Assembly (NCBI RefSeq): GCF_023078275.1
Contig: NC_062971.1
Location: 14,198,001 to 14,262,000 of the forward strand
Reading direction: 5' to 3'
Origin: Leguminivora glycinivorella
Taxonomy: Eukaryota; Arthropoda; Insecta; Lepidoptera; Tortricidae
Length of the DNA: 64,000 bases
A program made the position numbers and the translations under genes. Below, piece by piece: positions 22,906-36,075 of the stretch (position 1 is its first letter; each line of letters opens with the position of its first letter). The notes beneath the pieces are model-generated. The model saw nothing but the letters and a program-made list of their open reading frames with translations. It was not told where the DNA came from and ran no database searches.

Positions 22906-23329
22906 ACTTTGTACAATGCCACGTCAGCAAATTTTAATTGATCCTATTTTGTTACCAACATTTAGTAATATAATTCGACTTTCGTAAGATATATACAGGA
23001 TAATTGTTATAATTAAGAAAATATAGATACTAGAGAAGCTTAATGACGAAATAAAACTTAATAAAATCTCAATTCATAAACAAAATCTTGGTAACAAAAT
23101 AGGAATTAATAAAAACAAATTTAACTTTTCCCTTAATTTTTGTACAAACTTTTCGAGAACTGCTGTCGTGAGGCATTATATTTCTTAATATTAGGTGCTG
23201 GGAATTTAGGTTTAGTTATAAAACACTGATTTAAGGCTGCTTTCAAAAAAAACGTCAAAAGAATGTAAAATTGATAGTTTTAGTCGGTGAAATACTACAC
23301 TTTCCGTTATCCAATAGATTTATTTAATT

Positions 23330-23800
23330 CAAGTTCCAGTTAGAGCATCTTATTATCTCGATTTTTATAAGACTGGATTTTTGAAAACTAACTCACTAAA
23401 TTAATTATGAATTTTTCTCTAATGCACGTTTAGAAAAACGCACGTATAGAGCTGAATCAGTCGATCTTATTTGTAAAATTTGGACAATTTTGAATATTAA
23501 AACGGGTAAATTTATAATTCGTATATCCTGTACCACAATCATTTCGTATATCCTGTAGACTAGATTTTTATTTTAAGTTTTTGAAAAAGAGTAAACTAGC
23601 CTAAGGCGAATTCAATTTTTTTCAGAAATTACCTAAAATTAAGTGACAATTTCTTTGAAAATCTACATCACATAGAAGTAAGTTTTGTACTAAATTAATC
23701 TGCAACGTTTACTTAAATTGCTGTTATGCCTTAGTGATTATAAATTGCTATTATTGATTTTTGCCAATTTTTTGAAAACGAGCCTTCTCCGGTACAATTA
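23330..23800 (+). repeat. interspersed repeat, copy A
   Basis: It shares TAGAGCATCTTATTA, AAATTGCTGTTAT and TTTTTGCCAATTTTTTGAAAA with 49640-50090, in the same order and spacing. The copies are diverged and their boundaries approximate. Confidence 0.55.
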
Positions 23801-23990
23801 TTACCACTTTTGGACATTTTCTCATATTTTGTTAGACCAAGTAGAAAAAGTCCTATAATGTGATATATATTTATAAACTACTCGCAAAGCCCTTTAATTT
23901 GATACCACACACGGTATGATCGAGCGCTCGGTTGCGATTTCACTATTTTTAACACGAAAGCCCTCTTAAACTTTTACGACTATTACACAT

Positions 23991-24123
23991 AATTATTTTT
24001 AAAATTGGGACTTAATCGCGTATGACTACATATTAAACTGACCTTCAACGTTTAATTAATAATTAACAACGTTTAATTAATCGGGACTTAATACGCGATT
24101 AAGTCCCGATTTTAAAAATAATT
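23991..24123. repeat. inverted repeat, about 33-bp arms
   Basis: AATTATTTTTAAAATTGGGA and CTTAATCGCGTAT (23991-24023) are mirrored at 24091-24123. It is a near-perfect hairpin, probably a MITE end pair. Confidence 0.75.
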
Positions 24124-24610
24124 AATTAGATTTATAAATAATGATTAGAGTACCGCATCAGTGTAGACAGCTGTAGACCAGGGTCATACTGTTCGTGATA
24201 GACAACTGGCATTAGGGCAATACCGTCTGACCAAGAGATGTGTGCCTTTGAAGCACGCTCACCTCCTAACCGCATATAATTTGTCATCGAACTTGCTCTT
24301 GTCGCCGCCGGTAGTACCTACAAAGGTGTCAAAGGTATACAAACTATGTAACTCTAACGTAATTAGAATGGGATTAGCGATGATAGGTTTGCCCTATACA
24401 TACGTCAAACTTTGTATGAAATGACAGCTATCACAATCCCAAACTAATCACAGTTCAGTTATATAAAGATTATCAGAAATGAGCTGGATATTGAATGCTT
24501 ATATTATTATATCGGCCTATGACGTTTATAGGGTTAAAGAACATAACTCTTTGAACAACGGGAAGTGTGTGAGATAGGTACTATTTATATTTGATAGAAC
24601 CTGGGAGAAT

Positions 24611-25950
24611 ATGTTAATTATGTCCAATATTATGTCTCCAATTTTTTCAGAGGCTGTTCCTGAAGCCTTTAATAAGAGAAGGCAGCTTCTTTTGATGGCT
24701 GCGGAAAGATTAAAAGATCTTCCGGCACACGTAGTACTGGTTCTTTTGCGGGTTTGTTTTGCTGTGCCTAAAATTATTTATTTTCTGCGCACCGTACCAA
24801 CCTGGTTGCACCCAGTACGACTCCTTTGACGGTTCTTGAAGGAGTCGGTGGAACGTTTGCGATCAGTTTGTTTTTATACGACGTGCTTGGGATATTAGTC
24901 TGCCAGCCTTCTTGGCATCGTCAGAGGGGGTCGTGGGTCTTGTTACTAAAATACTATCTTTGAATGACGACAGAGCCACGATTCCTTTCGCGTCTGATGC
25001 TGTGGCGGCCTGGCAGACTTTAAACCCAAATATTACATCGTTGCCGGATAAACCGCACATACAATGGATGTGGAATGAAATAGGTGTGAGACGGGTTTTT
25101 GATAGCCTGCTGGAAAATGCTGTAGGTGCAGATAAGGCGAGACTTTTGGCTGTTGCAAGGCCTGAAGCTGGTGCATGGCTACAAGCACTACCCTCTCCGC
25201 ACATAGGTATTCTTCTCGACAACGACTCGATGCGGGTGGCTGTCGCTCTTCGCCTGGGCTGCGATGTTTGCGAACTTCATAAATGCATCTGCGGCTCTAT
25301 GGTGGAGAGTAATGGCCATCATGCGTTGAGCTGTTGTCGGTGTATGGGGAGGTTTCCACGGCACCATGCCCTCAATGAAATTATTAGGAGAGCATTTGTA
25401 TCGGCAAATGTGCCGTGCATGTTAGAACCTCCAGGCCTCAGCCGGTCCGATGGAAAAAGGCCGGACGGGCTGACACTCGTACCGTGGGAGAAGAGTAAGT
25501 GCCTACTCTGGGACGCTACATGTTTTAGCACGTTTGCCGCCTCGCACATCGGCCGGACAGTCCGGACTGCTGGAGCAGCGGCTGAACACACAGCATCACG
25601 GAAGCGCGACAAATATTCGGCGCTGCTGTTGCGCTTTCTATTTGTCCCGTTGGCAGTGGAGACGTCGGGGTGTTGGTGTGCGGAGGGGAAAGCCTTTTTG
25701 GTCGAATTGGGGCCATGACCCTCGTTCCGGGTCTTTTCTGATGCAAAGGCTGTCTATCGCAATTCAGCGTGGGAACAAATCGAGTGTTATGAGCACCTTT
25801 GCGTCTGGGAGGGCTCGGAACGAGTTTTGTGAATAGAATTTAGTTTTATAGTAATGTTAGTTTTAATTGAGTAGTATTATATTAATTAGTATTTTTAAGT
25901 TGGTTTTACATGTACCGATGTCTTTTGAATAAATTCTTTTTTTATTAATT
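24611..25950 (+). pseudogene. decayed non-LTR retrotransposon, C-terminal part with endonuclease-like domain
   Basis: A first open piece (24611-24829) resembles the end of a reverse-transcriptase domain (NKRRQLLLMAAERLKDLPAH, then a CFAVPKIIYFLRT segment). A second piece in another frame (24912-25718, 268 aa) has a cysteine/histidine cluster (CDVCELHKCICG, then GHHALSC), then KRPDGLTLVPWEKSKCLLWD. The RPD...D spacing is what restriction-like endonucleases of R2-type elements show. Between the pieces the frame breaks (stop at 24829, then LPAFLASSEG in the new frame). The copy is 5'-truncated, frameshifted and so inactive. The sequence after 25720 looks like its 3'UTR and ends TTTTTTTATTAATT. 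Family placement is an inference. Confidence 0.7.
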
Positions 25951-26382
25951 ATATATTAATAATTATTAGAGTTGTTTTTGTAGTCAACTGCAAACCTGAC
26001 GAGATTAATTTTATGCATCATATTAATATATACCTATTATCTATAAAATTCAGGCCTTAAAGCGTAGTATGACGCATATATTTTTTTTCCTAATATTAAT
26101 AATTGGACAGGAAATTATCTAAAAACAATAAATGGCCCAGTTATTGAATGAATACGATTAGTTGGTAGCAACTTTATGAGACAAAGTACCAACACGTGGC
26201 TTAATTTCTCGTTCGTGACCAAACGCCTTTAGGATCAAGTTAAACTAAACTATAACACAATTATGACACGACGCAAGCACGACACTTTAAAATTAAAAAG
26301 CACCTGGCTTTGTTTAACACTTACCATGACTTATTATGTCTTAACACGGAGCTTAAAAATCAGACCGGTTCATTATTATAAT

Positions 26383-26885
26383 TAGAGATGGGCTTAATAT
26401 TCGGTAAATATTCGGCAAGTTTTTCAATATTCGTATTCGGCCGAATAATTCGGTTGCATTGCCGAATATTTACCGAATAAACAAAGTAAATAACTAATGT
26501 AAATCTTACGTATTCCATTGGATAATATGCTCCTATTATTTTAGTAGCTTTTTAAGGAACTGCTAAAAAGAGAGAAACCTATGCGTCAAAATATAAATAC
26601 AATTGCTGTTTTTGAAAAAAGTTAAAAAACCTTAGTTTAAGAGTTGAAAAGAGTTTAGAGTGGTTTTAACACTTTTAACGAAGTTTTAGTTATCTACTAA
26701 ATCATAAAAACATAGTTGTAATAACATATGTAACCATTATCAATCATTTAATAGTTTTAATGAACATCCCCTTTTAAAACATGGCGTAACCAAATATTCG
26801 GCCGAATGTTCGGTTCGGTAAGAGCTGAACCGAATGTTCACCCGAATATTCGTATTCGGCAAAGTCCATATTCGGCCCATCTCTA
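26383..26885. mobile_element. hAT MITE with ATTATAAT target duplication
   Basis: TAGAGATGGGC and GCCCATCTCTA are the termini, flanked by a perfect 8-bp duplication ATTATAAT (26375-26382, 26886-26893). Both subterminal regions carry dense ATTCGG/CCGAAT repeats in opposing orientation (TATTCGGCCGAATAATTCGG type), suited to transposase binding. The length is 503 bp, with no coding capacity. Confidence 0.85.
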
Positions 26886-26989
26886 ATTATAATTTATAAT
26901 ATATATTTACCTACTAGTACATGCGGGTACTTAACTTTTATAACGGACAATTTGCGCAACATTTGTTTTGTTTACCACGAGATATGACA

Positions 26990-27245
26990 ATTGACACCCA
27001 CCGATCCGGAGGTCGCGGGTACAAATCCTGGCATGAGTTTTTCGGAACTTATGAATAAAATATAATTTGATGTTTATTCCCACCAGCTTTTCGGTTAAGG
27101 AAAATTATCATGAGGAAACCTGCATACATCTGTGAAGAAATTGAAAGGTGTGTAGGTATGTAGGTACCAAAATATGTAGGTATGTGATGTCCCCAATTCG
27201 CATTGGGCTAGCAGCGTGGGGACTATAGACTCCCAGTAAGGGCAT
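26990..27245 (+). mobile_element. SINE-like lepidopteran repeat
   Basis: It contains TCCGGAGGTCGCGGGTACAA, GAGTTTTTCGGAACTTATG, CATGAGGAAACCTGCATACA, GAAGAAATTGAAAGGTGTGT and CGCATTGGGCTAGCAGCGTG in order. This is a very common interspersed repeat of Lepidoptera. The G(G)TACAAATCC segment looks like a tRNA box B. Confidence 0.7.
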
Positions 27246-27256
27246 TTATTTGTGTG

Positions 27257-28172
27257 ATGAGCACAGTATGGGTAACTACCCAGGTAAATACCCGACGGTG
27301 GGTATTTACCGGGTAAATACCCGATATTTACCTACCCGCGGGTAAATATAAATACGCGGGTATTTTCATCTTTCTTCCAAATTTGACGTTTTAAATGGTG
27401 TTTTGGGCTAAAATAGATTAATTTAAGTCAGTCTTTGTAATTGTACACATAATATTTATTCAAATTGAGAACGAATAGGTTGCTGTGAGATAAAATGTGA
27501 TTTTAGTGTATCTTTCCAACTATAAAAATGGTGTAATATCATTCTCTGACACACGGAAATAATTTTAAATGCTTTTAATATAAATTATAAGTCTGATAAA
27601 TTAAAACTGTAAATGAAAATATGTGAATAAAAATATTTTAAAAATCTCTTTTTGAAGCTCATAACTCATACATAGTATGTTTTATGACAAAAATGTATAT
27701 ACACTTTTTTATAGGAAATTGTGTCTACTTTAGTTCGTACATACAAAACTTTTCGATATTCATGATAGTTTCCATGAAATATGAAAAAAATACATTTTAC
27801 CCCCCTAACCCCACCATAACCCCCTCCAACCAGTACTAGGAAGTTTATCTTTATCGTATAAATACGACTATTTAATGCAATCTAAAAAGCAAACGTAAAA
27901 CATATTTTTTTAATTATTTTTAAAAATATACATTAAAACTTCTGTAATCTTTATTGTATATTGGACTGAACAGTTTCGTTTTGAATTGTGTATAATAATT
28001 ACAACCACTAACTTAGTATTTATCTCCATTTTAACACAAATCAGCATGTGCAACATGAAATGAATCTACCCGTCAATTTGGGTAGATACGGGTAAATACC
28101 GGGTAGATAGGTATTTACCGGGTAAGTACCTGGGTGGGTAGATTGGGTATTTACCCACGACCCATCTCTACA
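27257..28172. mobile_element. GGGTATTTACC-rich hAT-like element
   Basis: The left end (GTATGGGTAACTACCCAGG, 27266 onward) and right end (ACCTGGGTGGGTAGATTGGG to GACCCATCTCTA, near 28130-28172) mirror each other and are packed with GGTAAATACCC motifs. The architecture is like the element at 26383-26885. A clean 8-bp target duplication was not found, so the boundaries are approximate. Confidence 0.55.
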
Positions 28173-28179
28173 CAGATAT

Positions 28180-31100
28180 TTGTTCCTACATTTGACTTAG
28201 TCAATCTGTGTAAGAATGTCTGGTATTTATTGATTTATGACGAGCCCTCTCATGTCACAGACAGTCTATCAATTTTATATGAGTTTCATGTAATGAAATG
28301 AAATTAATTTATTGCCGGAAATACTTTCCATAGATTATTACTAGAATTTACATGATAAATAAATTAAATTAAAATTACAATTATTGTTATTAGCAGTCAT
28401 AATATTTTAAATAATATATAATGGGGTTTAATATATAAAAAAAACATGAGTTAAGGGGTATAAAATTGCACATGTATCGTCATGTAAAGAAAAAAAAACC
28501 CCTTGTAAAAAGGTGGCGTTACAATCAACTACATTATTTAGTTACGATAATAATGGATATATTTTTTTTTTCCGAGTATAAACTGATACTTTACGGCAAA
28601 CTGACGAGCGGTAATAGTTATATGCAGCGTTTATAATAGTATAAAATCTATGAATAGAAACAGAAAAAAAAAACTTTTTATAGTTTATTAAGAAACCTTT
28701 AGCATCCGTATGAGTAATTAAAACCTTTTTACTGTTGAACTTCACACGGTGGTCCTTCATTAAGTAAGCATCTCCATGCTATTGGAAAATTTTGCACCAT
28801 TTTCAAAGTTGAATAAAAACCTTAATGAACTTAATGGTTTGGCGGCGGGCGCCTATACTAGTTACACTCTGAACTTCACCTTGTAATATGTATTAATATT
28901 AATATGATCATGAAAACGTTGACAAAACACATGTTTAGGTAAACTCGTTACGTAATTGTTTTATAAATGGTAGTTAAGTGAAGGTCAGGTGACTTTTAGC
29001 GGAAAGTAAGAGATGCAAAAACCAGCGGGAATGAGGAATCATCCTTATTCCTTATTATGCGCCGATTGGATTTATCATTTAGATTTTTGGGAATTAAATT
29101 TTGATATAATGTCAAAGAGTAACTAAATAGATACGATTTAGATTGTATATATTATATCCGATGCATAGTATGCATACCCAATCTTTAGTTTGAAACAGGA
29201 TGATATTGTGGTTAAATATCTAGGTACCGAAGTATTCCCCGAGTTTAACTTATACTTACCAATATTTAAAGTAAAAGGGTTCTTAGGACCTTCTGCACGA
29301 AAATAAGAAAAAATAAAATGTTATTAGACGCGTTGATTACTAAATGTTGAACAAATAAACAAACTCACACAAAACCAGCATTGTTGGCATTTATTACCTA
29401 AATATACTTGCAAAATTATAGTTTTCAAAAATGGAGATGTTTATTTTTGAAGTTCTTCTTTACTCTGGAGACCTATCTGGCTTATTTGTAATTCGAAACG
29501 TTTACAAAATTGTAATTTTAAATTTAGAATAAAGGTTCCTATAACTCTTCGGGATTCCCACAGGGAGCGTTGACAGCCAATGATTTAAAACCTCTTTGCT
29601 TCTTAGATGTTAATACGGACTTAGGTTTTATCGCCATCCTTTTCTGTCCTATCTATTATTGTGAACTTGGAGTATGTCTGTGCTTCTCGTATGAATCGTA
29701 AAATAACTTTGAATATTGAGACATCTTAGTTCAGTGGTGATTTATTCAGGACGGCGAGAAATTTTATCGATTTGTTTACTTTAAAAATTAGTGGTAAGTA
29801 TAGCCATCGAATCATGTCTACATACCGCGTGATATAATAATGTAGCTTTGAACACGATGTTCGGTTTGATTGTCGGCGTCTCCGTTTGTATGACTTTGAC
29901 TCTTTATTATTTTATTATGGTAATGTGATAAAATTGATATAATAGGAACATGTACGAATGTCCCTGTCCCTGTGAGATAATTTTACACTGTAAGTGCTTA
30001 TCCTTATACACTACGATAACTAAGGCTTCATTTGGATTTCAATATCATCAGTTCATATGGCAAATGTCTTAGTAAAATTAGCTTCATGCATAACATAAAT
30101 CAGGGTTACCTGTAATCAAATGACCGCGCTGACAAGCCTAGATAACGGAGAAATCATCATCATGAAGATCTATTAAGAGACGATCTAATTGCATCAGAAA
30201 GTTCAGAAACAAAGCAACAAAATGTGCAAAAAAAAATTGACGGTGACATTTATTTTGATGTGCTAGTGACATATGGCTCTGCATAAGTAAATGCGCTGCA
30301 GAAACGCTACTGCTGATGATGACTTAATCTGAAAGCAGCTTAATACAGACATCACCTAATCTGCAGCATGATAAACTCTAAAGTGAATTTTTCATATCAT
30401 TTTGAACACTATATTTAAGCCTAAATGGACCAAAGATGGCAGTCATCCTGGAGCTATAAAGCCTTAAATTCCACATGAAACTCATCGTTACAGCATTTAA
30501 ACTCGATTAAAAAATAAATACATTAAGTTAAACAATACGATAAACATTTCGAGCGGCCATTAAAAAGTTACTCGTGGTAAAATCAAACATTTCGACCAGG
30601 TTTCAATTTAAAACTCAAATCTTGGTCCAAGCAATGCGCGTTTATAGGTTATACATATATTATGTAGATTTTGACCATATAGTAGGTACGTAGGTACCAA
30701 TATTAATGGTTTAAATGACCTTGACAATTTTTTTTCATAATGTATGTTCAGTTAAATATTTAATAAAAAACTACGTAAAATAAGTATTAAACTTTAAATC
30801 TGTTCCTATGTGTTTTGTGCTGTTCTGTCAACAGTCAAGTACGTAATTAATACTCATCAAGACCAATTCTAATACTCCTTAACACCTGTTAAGCCAACAG
30901 GTTGCGTTGTTTTATCACAGGACTTCTATAACCACTTTCTGTCTTCATCAGATCAGCTCGATGGTGCGTAGGTACCATAGATTTGTAGGTATGTGAAATT
31001 TCAGTGCAATGATATAATGGTGAATATACCTTATTTAGTTTGTTTGCTTGCATGTTTGATTATGATTAGGTAGATAGGTAGGTATAGACAGCGGGACATG

Positions 31101-31319
31101 TTAAAGAATATTTAAAAACGTCCTCAATGAATATTATTTGGTTGCCCTCCATTTTTTAGTATTTAGCGTATTAAATATTAACATAGCCATGAAACACGTT
31201 GTTGCCTCACCTGACACTGCTTTTATATTTTATTATAGACTAAAAGACGAAACAAATATTAGTAAATATTAAGCCTAAATAAAGTGTTGTCTTCCATCTT
31301 TAATAGACTTAGCATTTTA
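28180..31319. other. intronic DNA, nothing recognised
   Basis: About 3 kb of AT-rich unique sequence. Homopolymer runs at 28440 and 28490; no gene or convincing repeat. Confidence 0.5.
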
Positions 31320-31505
31320 CAAATTTGATATTTTCGTTACTCGCTGCCGCCCTTCCCTTCGGTCACCCTCCCAGAGATTGCGTCGGCCATTTAATTGATA
31401 CCCGCTGCGCCGGAGTGGGCAAAGAGACGGTCGTTAGCTTATCATCGCGCTGATTTCACACCCGGAGCAGGCGGCTTATATGACCTTGAATTGCTTCGGG
31501 GTACC
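31320..31505. promoter_or_regulatory. GC-richer unique island, enhancer candidate
   Basis: An unusually GC-balanced stretch in an AT-rich intron, with no repeat partner in the window. It includes TTTAATTGAT (31390-31399, homeodomain-like core) and CTTATCATCGCG. The assignment rests only on composition and motifs. Confidence 0.25.
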
Positions 31506-31610
31506 ATGTTTAAGCGGTGCCCTATGGTACTACTGGTATTTTGGTACTACTGGTATTTTGGCAATTTGTAGTACCCCTATTAAGGTACATGATTAAAAGG
31601 ATTTTATTTG

Positions 31611-31745
31611 TCCAACGGCTCCCGCTTTCTAAAGACTTTTTCTATGATCTACTTATAAGTACCAACCTGCACCTCTAACAAACCCTTGTTACCGAATCTA
31701 ACAAGGTAGATCATAAAAAAAGTCTTTAGAAAGCGGAAGCCGTTC
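31611..31745. repeat. foldback element with 40-bp arms
   Basis: CCGCTTTCTAAAGACTTTTT and ATGATCTAC (31611-31651) are mirrored by GTAGATCAT and AAAGTCTTTAGAAAGCGG (31706-31745), with about a 55-nt loop. A nearby direct duplication of GGTACTACTGGTATTTT occurs at 31525-31560. Confidence 0.75.
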
Positions 31746-32261
31746 AATAATGGATAAATCTGATAAAAACTAATAACAACCGATATTATGTAAGTAAATC
31801 ATTAACAAGGTTGAAATGCTTGTTCACTTTAATTCGCGTTATCCATCTCCAGTATTTAAATACCTGTGTATAGAAATTATGTAGATTTGGTAATAATAAC
31901 AAAATGCAGGGATAACGCGAGGTAGAAAAAGATAATATCGAGGAAGGAACCTAACATAGGTCAAGCTGTATGATTTGGTTTTTTAGATACTTTAAATTAG
32001 AACTATTTTTCTTCTCTGACTATATTTATACGACATGTGAACCGACACTACACCGGGTCACAACTCACGAAGAAAAAGGAACAATGCAACCTTTGGCTTG
32101 AACTCTAAAACATGAGTTACCGCCCGCCCAGCTTTCTTGGTATTCGCCTACTACTGTCGAAGAATGTTGCTACTGTACTGATAACATTTCCCATTCTTAT
32201 TCAATATTTCCCAATAATGGAAAAAATTAATCATCATCATTCGCTTGATTAGATTTATATT

Positions 32262-32464
32262 TACCGGGATATAGACCGTGATTACCTTTTTGATTTTTAT
32301 TAAGGTCCCGATATTTCTACACAGTTGCATGCATCATCATGATCACGGGAAACTGAAGACGGCGGGTGGATGTCAAAGTTGCATAGACAACGCGCGATCT
32401 ACCATCATTCATTTCATCTACCGTCAATAAAAATCAAAAAGGTAATCACGGTCTATATCTCGGT
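32262..32464. mobile_element. TIR element with 39-bp inverted ends
   Basis: ACCGGGATATAGACCGTGAT and TACCTTTTTGATTTTTATT (left, from 32262) are mirrored at 32426-32464. The interior (AAGGTCCCGATATTTC, GGGAAACTGAAGACGG, GGTGGATGTCAAAGTTG) is a repeat type I recognise from lepidopteran introns. It is about 200 bp and non-coding. Confidence 0.7.
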
Positions 32465-32469
32465 CAATA

Positions 32470-35400
32470 CAAGTCTAATGAAACTAACCGTGAATCATTT
32501 AAAACTCTTATCATTCGCTTGCCCTTAACCCATTCATTTATTCGGCGCTGCATTTTTTCTTCTTCCATATACCTCTCTATCACCCGTCATCTCATCATTC
32601 ACTTGCTTTCGAATCGTATCACCTTTTCATGAATCATACAGTAAATTCACCTTTTCTTTGCTTTCCCTCTTCGATCTATAATCCTAAATAAAATAAATAA
32701 TACAGTGACTTACTTTCACTGATTGACCAAGTGAGAAGTAATACCTACTCAAAAAAGCTTGTTCTCTTTTAGGTCACTCTCAGAAATAGACATATATAAG
32801 TAAAAATCCAATACAATTTCTAAAACTGAAATTAAATTTATTTTGATGACTGCACTAGATAGACAGATTGATACACTGAACTTTTATTATGTAGGCTCAT
32901 ATAGTCAAGTTCTTCAATGTATTTAAACGAGTCTTCATAATTTACTTTTTAAATTAGATGAGTAGGTAAGTGAGTATGTAAGTCTGGTACTCGAAGGTAT
33001 ATAAAACGACAACAAAAAAAAACTTTAGCAATGTTGCTATAAATCTCATATAACGTTATTGGCCACAAAATAACAATAAATAATGTAATTTACCCTTCAA
33101 TGAAGCTATTTATAATAGCAGATGCAATTTTACGTCTTTGTCATATGTGAATGTAGGGAACATTATGCATTTTATGGTCTTGATAGATTGCTTACAAACA
33201 CCTTGGAGTCATCAAAATTTCCTTGTTGGGCTGTGTAAATAAGTTGTCATACCGTCGTCGTTATGTCCAGTCATGGTAATAAACATTTAGTTATTAGTAT
33301 TATTACATAAAAACACATAATAATATATAGTTGTTTTAGTGACTTATTGTCCAGTACTTAGTAATACTATACTTATTTATTTATACTTATAAAATGTAAG
33401 CAGTACACTATTTTTAACTAACAATATTTTACATGCAATTAATATCCAGCAGTAATCTCTCATTTAATCAAACAATCCAAAAGTCGATTAATACAAGTCA
33501 CTGATGAATGACTATCACGCCTAAGCCTTAGGTGATGAAACTGATGAAATTCAATCGCGACGGCCATATTTCAACCACGCATTAAAACGGAACGTAAAAC
33601 AAACTGTAAGAGGCTGGGGAGGTTGTATCAATTGCAGGGATCTTTGGCAGGGACACACAGCTATGGTGCTCGCCAAGCTAAGCGAGGAAAAGGGAAAACA
33701 CACTATTAATCATCAGCGAATACAACTTACATTAAGTATTGACACATATTTCATAAGATCTAAAACCGTTTCGAGTTCTGCTTTCATTTGTACAATAGTT
33801 TTTAATTTTCATAATAATTTAATAATCATAATAAACATAACTAACATAAGTTTTAACAAAGAGATTCTCGCGAGAAGGCTGGGTTCAGGAGGGGGTCAGA
33901 TGCAGAAGGTAATAGTTTTTGGCAAGTGGTCTATTCACTCTTTGGCTCTATAATCTCCGGCATCTGAGGCCCTGTCCCGCTGTATTTTTTTTCATAATGC
34001 TTTTATAAATATATGAGTGAATATTGAAAAAAGTCGATGAGTTAGCAACAAAAACATATGAATAATATTCATCGGCTTGGTAAATAATATTTTGTAGACA
34101 TGAATCCATTTCACGTTATGTAGGCATATATACTGGACTATTGTTTATAATCTTTGAAACTCTGAATCCCAAATATCCCAACCATCAGGCGCGAAATGAG
34201 AATAAGTTTTGGCGGGGCCATCACATAAATCAGAACACTGGTTCCACACTGGTGTAGCTCAATTAAAATACACCTATCAGATGTACACCTTACGGTAGGC
34301 GTTGCTTTTTTACTTTTTAAAGATAAACCGACCTTTTTAAATGCCTTTGTCAACTTACTTTTATTTGTAGACTGTCTCATTACGAGTTCAATTCTATTGA
34401 AGTTGTTTATGGCGGCATAATATATTATGTTTCCAATATTATGTCAATGTTCGTATTACTAGTGGCTTAAAGCCTAAACCTAAGAAGTCTCTGAGTTGAA
34501 AAAACTACTGAGTGAGACCCGAGATTTTCAGTCATGATAATGATGGTGACAATAATGAATTGAGCCTTTGAACTCTTGCAAATTATTGAATCGCAATGTT
34601 CATTATGTACCTACCTAACACGAGTAAGTTTGTAACTGACTAAGTTTGTAGAAAATGCCTACGAGTACTTTATTTGTTTGTAGCAGTAGTAAGATAATCA
34701 GAATACGATTGCTGAAGAAGATATTTTAATTTCATTATATAAGTAGATTGATTTCTTGCTCTCGTTCTAATATATGGAAGAGATCGTGGGATTAACGAAC
34801 TTAAAATAGATTTATAGCCTTTCAGGTCGGATCACCGTTTAAGATAGGTTAAGTTGTTATGGTTGCTTAGGTTGATTTCAACTAATGCCAAATATCGAAA
34901 CATTTATTCTAACAAAACTGTGCAGGCCCAATTCAAAATTCACAGCTATAAAATATAAGCAATTAAATCGATTCGGTTTCGGTAATCATCGGCAATTAAC
35001 CGATTCGTTTATCGATTCAGGGCGATACAGTTCCGAACGCTCGTGCGCCCAATCGATTACAATCGGAACTGACCGATTTAACGATTCGTAATCGGTAATG
35101 ATGTGAGACCGATGGTCTTTTACGAGTTTTGGGGTTAACGTCTCGCATACAATAAGCAAGAAATGCTATTAAAGATGAGATACTTAATTAATAAAGAGCA
35201 GGTGTATAAGGTCCTTAGTCCTTACCCCCCCGTGATAAGGTGTGCATTTTATACACCGAGCGATTGAAAGTGACAGATACTCGTAAACATTATAATCACG
35301 TTGACGTAGCACAATTACGTGTTTTTTTTGACATTAGATAAAATATGAGAAAATATTTTTTCGCCTCATTAGCTCGGAAACACGTGTTTTGTCCTTTAAT

Positions 35401-35475
35401 ACCAGCGGGTAAAAACGCATTTTATCCACTAGTGGGTAAAGTTATTTGACCTTAAATGAAGTCAAATTAACTGCT
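32470..35475. other. intronic DNA, mostly unique
   Basis: No gene recognised. At 34960-35095 ATCGATT/AATCGATT motifs recur (at least six), probably a decayed element with subterminal repeats. Confidence 0.45.
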
Positions 35476-35477
35476 TT

Positions 35478-35660
35478 AAAATTGATAAAAGTAGATGAAT
35501 CTAGTAATAAAGATGATTTACCACCTGTGGAACTACTGGAAGTGATAAACTCATTTTTTGCTAAGCGAGGAAACTACAAAGCAAAAAATGAGTTTATAGC
35601 GAGGAAACTACAATAGTGAGGGGAAAAGTTTTGTGTTACACTCGGGTGGAAATGTGTTTT
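35478..35660 (+). repeat. dispersed direct repeat, copy 1
   Basis: TTGATAAAAGTAGATGAATC, AAAGATGATTTACCACCTGT, GAACTACTGGAAG and GAGGGGAAAAGTTTTGTGTT recur at 35927-36075. Copy 1 has an additional palindrome-like middle (CTCATTTTTTGC/GCAAAAAATGAG). Confidence 0.8.
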
Positions 35661-35926
35661 ACTTCTCGTGTGTTAAAAAACTCGCAAGTTCCGGATTATA
35701 TTCTCGAACTATACTTAGTATTCTTTCACTTGCTCGTTTCTCAATTCCACACTCAGCGTTAAAATACAACTTTGCATAACAAATAACTATCTTTAAACAT
35801 AATTATGTATCGAGTTCTGATTAAGAAAACGTAGAGGTTTTTTTATGCAAAAATGCTTTGTAGATTCACTAGGTACTTAGGCCATGGAGGTATAAAATTT
35901 ATTTTTCCCCTCACTAGCTCGGATTT

Positions 35927-36075
35927 AAAATTGATAAAAGTAGGTGAATCTAGTAATAAAGATGATTTACCACCTGTGGAACTACTGGAAGCAGTGATAA
36001 ACGCATTTTTTACGTTGTAATTTCCTCGCTATAGTGAGGGGAAAAGTTTTGTGTTACACTCGGGTGCAAATTTAT
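35927..36075 (+). repeat. dispersed direct repeat, copy 2
   Basis: Almost identical to 35478-35660 apart from a shorter middle. The separation is about 450 bp in the same orientation, so it is a recent local duplication or two insertions of one element. Confidence 0.8.
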
